Below are positions 1-3,600 of a DNA stretch of 6,369 nt, in pieces. The notes beneath the pieces were generated by a model, which did no database searches, had not been told where the DNA came from, and saw only the letters and a list, made by a program, of their open reading frames with translations. Made by a program: the position numbers and the translations under genes. This stretch comes from Chloroflexota bacterium (GTDB lineage Bacteria > Chloroflexota > DTOL01 > JACQYG01), in the NCBI GenBank assembly GCA_016208345.1, contig JACQYG010000042.1:1-6369 (forward strand), written 5' to 3'. Positions within the stretch are counted from its first letter, which is position 1; every line of letters starts with the position of its first letter.

Positions 1-1
1 C

Positions 2-44
2 AAGATAAGCCCTCCGCCAGCCCACTGAGGGCTTATCTTTTTTT
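2..44 (+). terminator. Intrinsic terminator of an upstream gene
   Basis: A perfect 13-bp inverted repeat (arms 2-14 and 27-39, AAGATAAGCCCTC and its complement) encloses a 12-nt loop and runs into seven T residues (38-44). This is a textbook rho-independent terminator for a + strand transcript whose gene lies left of the window. The A residues at the left arm could support weaker termination in the other direction, but the bases beyond the edge are not visible. It separates the upstream unit from the c-di-AMP receptor cluster, so that cluster should have its own promoter in 45-147. No promoter there is convincing: a TTTTCA at 73-78 and TTAATT at 95-100 with a 16-nt spacer is the best and is weak. 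Confidence 0.9.
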
Positions 45-147
45 ACCTTCCGTTTACCTGAGTTAACCCGACTTTTCACCTTGTTCTGGTATCCTTAATT
101 CGTGGGTGCGATCCGCCACTACACTTGTTAAGTACCGGAGTTCAGCC

Positions 148-477
148 GTGAAGATGGTGGCAGCTATAGTTCAGGATCTGGATGTGGGGAACTTGCTTGA
201 CGCCTTGACCCAAGCCGGGCATCGGGCCACCAGGATCGGTTCCACCGGTGGGGTCCTGCGCCGGGGCAATTCCACGGTGCGCATCGCCGTGGAGGCGAAG
301 CAGGTGGACGAGGTCACCCGAATCATTAAGGACACGTGCCGACAGCGGGCAGAGCTCCTGAGCCAGGTGAGCCCTGCCCTCCTACCTTTAGCGCCGACCG
401 AATTACCTCCGCCAATGGAGGTGCCAGTGGGCGGCGCGACAATTTTCGTGTGGGAAGTGGAACAGTTTCTTTACTAG
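148..477 (+). CDS. darA: Cyclic-di-AMP receptor, DarA/PstA family (PII-like), copy 1
   Basis: A 109-residue cytosolic PII-like protein of the family that binds cyclic di-AMP as a homotrimer (established for DarA/PstA of Firmicutes). The start is taken as GTG 148, preceded by GGAG at 137-140 with a 7-nt gap. It yields MKMVAAIVQD, matching the family N-terminus, and the exact usual length of 109 residues; an upstream GTG at 106 adds residues with no family match. Visible signatures are AIVQD (6-10), HRATRI (25-30), STGGVLRRGNST (32-43) and the C-terminal VGGATIFVWEVEQF (94-107). Compared from memory with the S. aureus pocket, Arg26, Thr28, Leu37 and Asn41 are kept, while Phe36 is Val and Gly47 is Ala, so ligand affinity could differ. 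The gene ends in tandem stops (TAG TAA). It heads a tandem set of three family copies and lies upstream of polyol-phosphate synthesis genes. The family call is secure; the signalling partner is unknown. Confidence 0.93.
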   Translation: MKMVAAIVQDLDVGNLLDALTQAGHRATRIGSTGGVLRRGNSTVRIAVEAKQVDEVTRIIKDTCRQRAELLSQVSPALLPLAPTELPPPMEVPVGGATIFVWEVEQFLY

Positions 478-485
478 TAAAGAAA
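466..485. repeat. Perfect 20-bp palindrome over the copy 1 stop codon
   Basis: TTTCTTTACT followed directly by AGTAAAGAAA is a perfect dyad with no mismatches, centred between 475 and 476. It overlaps the last codons and TAG of the first receptor gene and ends 36 nt before the TTG start of the second. As DNA it has the shape of a dimeric regulator operator. As RNA it could form an 8-bp AU-rich stem with a CUAG loop. It lacks a GC-rich stem and a U-run, so it is not a normal terminator. Its function is unknown. Confidence 0.6.
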
Positions 486-513
486 GGCGGCTGGACGACC
501 GTACGGCGATGGG

Positions 514-520
514 TGATCAT
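514..520 (+). promoter_or_regulatory. Shine-Dalgarno deciding the TTG 522 start
   Basis: GGTGATC-type sequence within 512-518 (GGTGATCAT context) matches the 5'-GGTGATC-3' half of the extended anti-Shine-Dalgarno complement AGGAGGTGATC. About 8 nt separate the GG from TTG 522, the usual spacing. This supports TTG 522 rather than the upstream in-frame codons, most of which overlap copy 1. A GTG at 513 lies inside the site and is a less likely start. Confidence 0.5.
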
Positions 521-521
521 C

Positions 522-962
522 TTGAATGAGGAAGAAGTGGTTCGCTGCGGTAACTGCGGCATATCAGTCGGGTGGCCCCGGGTATACATTGGTGGGGTCG
601 CATATTGTTGCCTGGGGTGCGCCCAGGGTGGCCCCTGCTATTGCTCTTATAACCAAGGTGGCAAGGGCAGCCGTGTGAAGATGGTTCTAGCACTGGTCCC
701 CGGCGATGTGACCGAGCTACTCTTGAGCCAGTTGATCGAACACAATTGCCAGGCCACTCTGTTGGACTCCTGCCTGGAGTCAGATGGGGAAGAGCTGAGA
801 GCCGTGTTGGTGGGCGTAGGACAGGAGGCCCTAGGGCAGGTGATGGAGGTGGTCCGATCCACCAACCGGTCCAGGGACAACCTGGGTGGGGGATTTGGCG
901 CCGCTCTGCGCACACCAGCCAATATCTTGGTCTGGGACGTGGAACGGTTCGAACGCCTGTAG
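522..962 (+). CDS. Cys-rich metal-binding module fused to divergent DarA-like domain (copy 2)
   Basis: A 146-residue protein from TTG 522. Residues 1-50 are a compact cysteine module: Cys9, Cys12, Cys29, Cys30, Cys33, Cys39 and Cys41, with GGVAYCCLGCAQGGPCYC at 24-41. The pattern resembles small bacterial metallothionein/TRASH-like zinc-binding proteins, so metal binding is likely but the metal is unknown. Residues 52-146 are a PII-like domain of the cyclic-di-AMP receptor family. It starts MKMVLALV like copy 1 and ends ANILVWDVERFERL, the family C-terminus. The middle has diverged: the Arg of RAT is Gln77, the STGG..L..GN.T stretch is replaced by DSCLESDGEE, and the domain is about 14 residues shorter than copy 1. 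c-di-AMP binding is therefore doubtful; mixed trimers with copy 1 are conceivable. No stop separates the two modules. An alternative is that GTG 675, with its own ribosome site, makes the PII-like part alone. The family call is firm for the C-terminal half and moderate for the N-terminal half. Confidence 0.75.
   Translation: MNEEEVVRCGNCGISVGWPRVYIGGVAYCCLGCAQGGPCYCSYNQGGKGSRVKMVLALVPGDVTELLLSQLIEHNCQATLLDSCLESDGEELRAVLVGVGQEALGQVMEVVRSTNRSRDNLGGGFGAALRTPANILVWDVERFERL
663..677 (+). promoter_or_regulatory. Internal ribosome site and GTG start inside copy 2
   Basis: AAGGG at 663-667 stands 7 nt before an in-frame GTG at 675 that opens MKMVLALV, the natural N-terminus of a stand-alone receptor subunit. 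The bases around it (CAGCCGTG, then AAGATGGT after a TG insertion) match those around the copy 1 start at 143-157. So this looks like the ancestral start of the duplicated gene, kept inside the present fusion. It may still give a 95-residue product. Confidence 0.45.
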
Positions 963-999
963 CAGTACATACACCGGGGTGGATTTTGAAGCCGTGCAA

Positions 1000-1114
1000 T
1001 TGCAACTCATCGTGGCGATAACCCAGGCCAAAGACGCCGACGAACTCTCAGAGGCCCTAGTGACAAATGGCTACCGTATTCGTCTTGGACACCGCGCGCT
1101 TTGAGAGGATTTGA
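1000..1114 (+). pseudogene. Relic of a third DarA-family gene (internal deletion, frameshift)
   Basis: From TTG 1000 (or GTG 994) the frame reads MQLIVAITQAKDADELSEAL then VTNGYR, an excellent match to family residues 1-26. It then leaves the family and stops at TGA 1102-1104. In the next frame, bases 1070-1111 encode ATVFVLDTARFERI and then TGA (1112-1114), which is the family C-terminus. So the two ends of one gene are present and the middle is gone. The junction lies in GCTACCGT (1070-1077), which encodes part of GYR in one frame and ATV in the other. This is what a deletion between two short direct repeats would leave. If the parent had 109 residues the loss is about 215 bp, and any loss of 2 modulo 3 fits the frame change. 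The present open frame would give only a 34-residue fragment, which cannot fold as a PII-like subunit. Both ends are well conserved, suggesting fairly recent decay, or alternatively a sequencing or assembly error. Confidence 0.8.
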
Positions 1115-1149
1115 ATATTAGAACCAAGCAGGTTCCAGGCTGAGTAAAC

Positions 1150-1156
1150 AAAGGGG
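1150..1156 (+). promoter_or_regulatory. Shine-Dalgarno for the nucleotidyltransferase (selects GTG 1165)
   Basis: AAAGGGG at 1150-1156 lies 8 nt before GTG 1165. An alternative GTG at 1156 overlaps this site and has nothing suitable upstream. Choosing 1165 also gives the canonical MKAVILAAG N-terminus of the nucleotidyltransferase fold. Confidence 0.7.
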
Positions 1157-1164
1157 TGCGTGTA

Positions 1165-1890
1165 GTGAAAGCGGTGATTTTGGCGGCCGGTAATGGCAGC
1201 AGGCTGGCTCCCCTGACCAGCCATTGCCCCAAACCCCTGCTTAAAGTGCGGGGTCGCCCTCTCATTGACTACACCATTGAGTCCCTGGCCCACGCCGGCA
1301 TACGGGAGATAATAGTGGTGGTGGGCTACCTGGGCCATAAGATCGAGGCCTGGTTGGGAAGCAACCCTCGCCACGGTGCTCGGGTGACCGCCGTCGTCAA
1401 TCCCGACTACGAAGCGGGCAACGCCACCTCCCTCCTGGCAGCCCGGGAGCTTCTGGAGGACCAGTCCTTCGTGCTGGCCATGTCCGATCATCTGGTGGAG
1501 CCAAACATGGTGGCCGCACTTTTGGCCACCGATATCAGGCGCAATTGGCTATGCGTGGACAGAACGCCGAAGGCCGCGCCCCAGGTCAACGATGCCACGA
1601 AGGTTTTCATCTCGGTATCGGGGCTGATCAAGGACATCGGGAAGAAGCTAAAGCGATGGAACGCTGTAGACACAGGGCTCTTCCTCCTGCATAGCCCCGT
1701 TTTCGAGGCCATAGAGGCCACTGCCTCTCATGAGCTCGGCGGCCGGACCATCAGCCGGGCGATGAAGTGGCTCATCGACCACGGCCCTGGGCTGGGGGCT
1801 TGCGACGTGTCGGGCAGTTCCTGGATCGATGTGGATACTCTGGAAGACCTGGCCTACGCTGAGGCCAATCTCAAAAGGGTGGGGTTATGA
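1165..1890 (+). CDS. Polyol/sugar-phosphate nucleotidyltransferase, probable inositol-1-phosphate cytidylyltransferase
   Basis: A 241-residue cytosolic enzyme with the nucleotidyltransferase Rossmann-like fold. The N-terminus has LAAGNGSRLAPLT (6-18) and CPKPLLKV (21-28), the nucleotide-binding loop and catalytic Lys. GNATSL (85-90) and MSDH (106-109, metal-binding Asp108) follow, and the C-terminal WIDVDT (220-225) carries the second metal Asp. The MSDH, VDRTPK (131-136), DATKV (143-147), IGKKL (158-162) and AVDTGLFLL (167-175) segments resemble, from memory, the cytidylyltransferase part of the Archaeoglobus IPCT/DIPPS protein. That enzyme converts inositol-1-phosphate and CTP to CDP-inositol. 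The next gene overlaps by 4 bp (ATGA) and encodes a CDP-alcohol transferase that would use this product, strengthening the call. An explicit alternative is a LicC-like choline- or other sugar-phosphate nucleotidyltransferase. No hexapeptide-repeat acyltransferase tail is present. An inositol-phosphate synthase gene is not in the window. Confidence 0.82.
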   Translation: MKAVILAAGNGSRLAPLTSHCPKPLLKVRGRPLIDYTIESLAHAGIREIIVVVGYLGHKIEAWLGSNPRHGARVTAVVNPDYEAGNATSLLAARELLEDQSFVLAMSDHLVEPNMVAALLATDIRRNWLCVDRTPKAAPQVNDATKVFISVSGLIKDIGKKLKRWNAVDTGLFLLHSPVFEAIEATASHELGGRTISRAMKWLIDHGPGLGACDVSGSSWIDVDTLEDLAYAEANLKRVGL

Positions 1891-2504
1891 GCTACGATGG
1901 CCTGGTTTCCCGGCATCTCAACCGCCGGTTTTCTCGCCCCATGGCTAGGTGGCTAGCCAGGACCGGCCTGACCCCCAACCAGGTTTCCTTTTTGAGTTTT
2001 CTCATCGGCTTTTCGAGCCTGCCGGCCTATGCCCTGGGCGGTAACGTTCTGGGTGGGCTCCTGGCCCAGCTTTCCTCTGTGGTCGACGGCGTAGATGGTG
2101 AGATCGCCCGCTTAAAGGGAATGGAGTCCAGCTTCGGCGCCTTTTTCGATGCCATCCTGGACCGTTATGCCGACGCCGCCATCGTGCTGGGGATGATTTT
2201 TTGGGCCCAGAGATACGAGGCCAGACCCGAGGCGTGGTTCTTCGGCTTCCTTGCCCTGTCAGGCTCGCTCCTGGTGAGCTATTCACGGGCCCGGGCCGAG
2301 GCCTCCACCACAGTGGAATTCCGCTCGGGGATCGCCTCTCTCTTTTCCCGCGACGTGCGGCTGCTCATGGTGATGATCGGCTCCCTGGTGGGGCAGATCT
2401 ACCTCACGCTGGCTCTCCTGGCTGTTTTCACCAATCTCATCGTCCTCCATAGGCTGCTCTATGTCTGGCGCTGTCTGGAAGGCCCCAAAAGCAAGGACCC
2501 GTAG
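1887..2504 (+). CDS. CDP-alcohol phosphotransferase, probable di-myo-inositol-phosphate-phosphate synthase
   Basis: A 205-residue polytopic inner-membrane enzyme. The complete family signature is present: Asp67-x2-Asp70-Gly71-x2-Ala74-Arg75-x8-Gly84-x3-Asp88-x3-Asp92, with four Asp residues for the divalent metals. Upstream, SRHLNRRFSRP (8-18) and LTPNQVS (28-34) are typical N-terminal elements of the DIPP-synthase branch. Hydrophobic segments lie near 33-52, 52-66, 95-108, 115-132, 158-170 and 170-190. The family moves a phospho-alcohol from a CDP carrier to an acceptor hydroxyl. Coupling to the cytidylyltransferase upstream suggests CDP-inositol plus inositol phosphate giving phosphorylated di-myo-inositol phosphate, a compatible solute of thermophiles. 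In Archaeoglobus the two activities are fused in one protein, while here they are separate but translationally coupled (TTATGA). The start is ATG 1887 with AAAAGGG about 10 nt before it. A phospholipid synthase using CDP-diacylglycerol is the main alternative and would not explain the paired nucleotidyltransferase. Confidence 0.82.
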   Translation: MSYDGLVSRHLNRRFSRPMARWLARTGLTPNQVSFLSFLIGFSSLPAYALGGNVLGGLLAQLSSVVDGVDGEIARLKGMESSFGAFFDAILDRYADAAIVLGMIFWAQRYEARPEAWFFGFLALSGSLLVSYSRARAEASTTVEFRSGIASLFSRDVRLLMVMIGSLVGQIYLTLALLAVFTNLIVLHRLLYVWRCLEGPKSKDP

Positions 2505-2572
2505 GCTTTCCTGAACGTCCCCACTCTCCAGACCTTTTCAGTAAGCCCCACTATAACACCTCCTGCCCGAGG

Positions 2573-2601
2573 TTGTCTTCAACCGTCCCCGGTTGTATAA
2601 T
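2573..2601 (+). promoter_or_regulatory. Sigma70-type promoter for the Nudix-YfhO unit
   Basis: TTGTCT (2573-2578) and a perfect TATAAT (2596-2601) are separated by the optimal 17 nt. Initiation would be expected near 2608, giving a leader of about 48 nt before ATG 2656. It sits in the 151-nt gap after the CDP-alcohol phosphotransferase, where I see no terminator hairpin, so readthrough from the upstream genes is also possible. Confidence 0.7.
2580..2595. promoter_or_regulatory. Inverted repeat filling the promoter spacer (candidate operator)
   Basis: CAACCG-TCCC-CGGTTG is a perfect 6-bp-arm inverted repeat with a 4-nt centre. It occupies the spacer between the -35 and -10 hexamers almost completely and abuts TATAAT. 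The half-site GGTTG also occurs just upstream at 2571-2575, forming a second dyad with CAACC (2580-2584). This layout suits a repressor or a MerR-like activator, but no regulator gene is nearby. It could also be chance. Confidence 0.4.
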
Positions 2602-2655
2602 GGATGTCGGGCAAATCCATTGCTACGCGGCCACTATATATCTCAGATGTGACGG

Positions 2656-3588
2656 ATGAACTACTGTCCCAGGTGCGGTGCGAAACTAGAGGAGAGGTTT
2701 CTGCACGGGCGCTATCGCCCGGCGTGCACCTCCTGCGGCTTCGTGGTCTACCTGGACCCCAAGGTGGGGACAGGGGTAGTGCTTGAGTTGGAAGGAAAAG
2801 TGGTGATGGTGCGCCGGGCTATGGAGCCCCATATTGGCGCCTGGGCCCTGCCCTCGGGCTTCGTTGAGCACGACGAGAGCGCCGAGGACGCCGCGGTGCG
2901 AGAGACCAGGGAGGAGACCGGCCTGGAGGTGGCCCTGGACGATCTCCTGGGGGTCTACTCCTTCGGTACCGAGACTGGGAGCCGGGGAGTCTTGATCCTC
3001 TACTCCGCCCATGTGGTGGGCGGCGAGCTCCGGGCCGGGGATGATGCCACCGAGGTGCGCCTCTTCGCCCCCGAAGGGCTGCCCGAGGACATCGCCTTCA
3101 TGACCCACCGCCAGGCCCTTCGGGATTGGGCCCGGGCCAAGGCCGTGATCTACCGCGAGGCCTCCCCAGAAGACGCCAGGGCAGTGGGGCTGCTGCGCCA
3201 GGAGTACCGGGAGGAGATCGACAGCTACTACCTGACCCATGATCGGGCTGCCCGCCACGTCCTCCACGTGGCCGCGGACAAGCAAGTGGTGGTAGGCTTC
3301 GCCGAGGTGGCCTTGCAAGAGGTAAACCAGGCCGCCAACATCACCCAGATCTTCGTGCTCCCCAATTACCGCCGCTGGGGCATCGCCACCCGCTTGGTGG
3401 AACGTTCCCTGGACCATGCCCGCCAGCTGGGGCTTAGAACCATGTTGGCCGAGGCGCCGGCCTCCAATCCAGCCTTCCTGGTGTACCTCAAGTCCGGATT
3501 CCGGGTGTGCGGCTTCTTCAACACCCCGTCGGCTCTGAGAAATGTCACCGGGGACAGCATCCTCTTCCTGGCCAACGACCTGGTATAG
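2656..3588 (+). CDS. Zinc-ribbon Nudix hydrolase fused to a GNAT acetyltransferase domain
   Basis: A 310-residue cytosolic two-enzyme fusion. Residues 4-27 form a zinc ribbon (Cys4, Cys7, Cys24, Cys27). The Nudix domain (about 35-160) carries the complete box Gly68-x5-Glu74-x7-Arg82-Glu83-x2-Glu86-Glu87-x-Gly89, preceded by LPSGFVE. Such proteins hydrolyse a nucleoside diphosphate linked to another group (for example NADH, ADP-ribose or a nucleotide sugar); the substrate cannot be told here. Residues about 165-302 are a GNAT N-acetyltransferase domain with the acetyl-CoA loop Arg239-x2-Gly242-x-Ala244 (RRWGIA), the strand ITQIFVLP before it, and the ASNPAFLVYLKSGF segment (269-282) typical of motif B. 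ATG 2656 is the only suitable start, placing the ribbon at the N-terminus, yet its Shine-Dalgarno is poor. The gene has its own promoter and ends 12 nt before the YfhO-family gene, so the two are probably co-transcribed. Domain assignments are firm; a combined function is unknown. Confidence 0.93.
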   Translation: MNYCPRCGAKLEERFLHGRYRPACTSCGFVVYLDPKVGTGVVLELEGKVVMVRRAMEPHIGAWALPSGFVEHDESAEDAAVRETREETGLEVALDDLLGVYSFGTETGSRGVLILYSAHVVGGELRAGDDATEVRLFAPEGLPEDIAFMTHRQALRDWARAKAVIYREASPEDARAVGLLRQEYREEIDSYYLTHDRAARHVLHVAADKQVVVGFAEVALQEVNQAANITQIFVLPNYRRWGIATRLVERSLDHARQLGLRTMLAEAPASNPAFLVYLKSGFRVCGFFNTPSALRNVTGDSILFLANDLV

Positions 3589-3600
3589 AGGGCTCAAAGT

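Noticed and set aside
336..521. N-terminal extension of the fusion gene back to ATG 336
   Set aside because: It overlaps most of copy 1 in another frame and its residues show no structure. TTG 522 has a good ribosome site.
517..1005. 162-codon minus-strand frame opposite the fusion gene
   Set aside because: Pro/Arg/Ser-rich translation without family features, while the + strand frame carries clear cysteine and DarA-like motifs.
1121..1135. GAACC-AAGCA-GGTTC hairpin before the nucleotidyltransferase gene
   Set aside because: Only five base pairs and no U-tract. Too short to support as a terminator or attenuator.
2604..2786. 60-codon + strand frame starting at ATG 2604, just after the promoter
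   Set aside because: It overlaps the zinc-ribbon coding region in another frame and lacks any recognisable motif or ribosome site.
2686..3597. Long minus-strand open frame opposite the Nudix-GNAT gene
   Set aside because: A shadow of strong codon bias on the + strand. The + frame has complete Nudix and GNAT motifs and the minus translation is low-complexity Gly/His/Val-rich with no motif.
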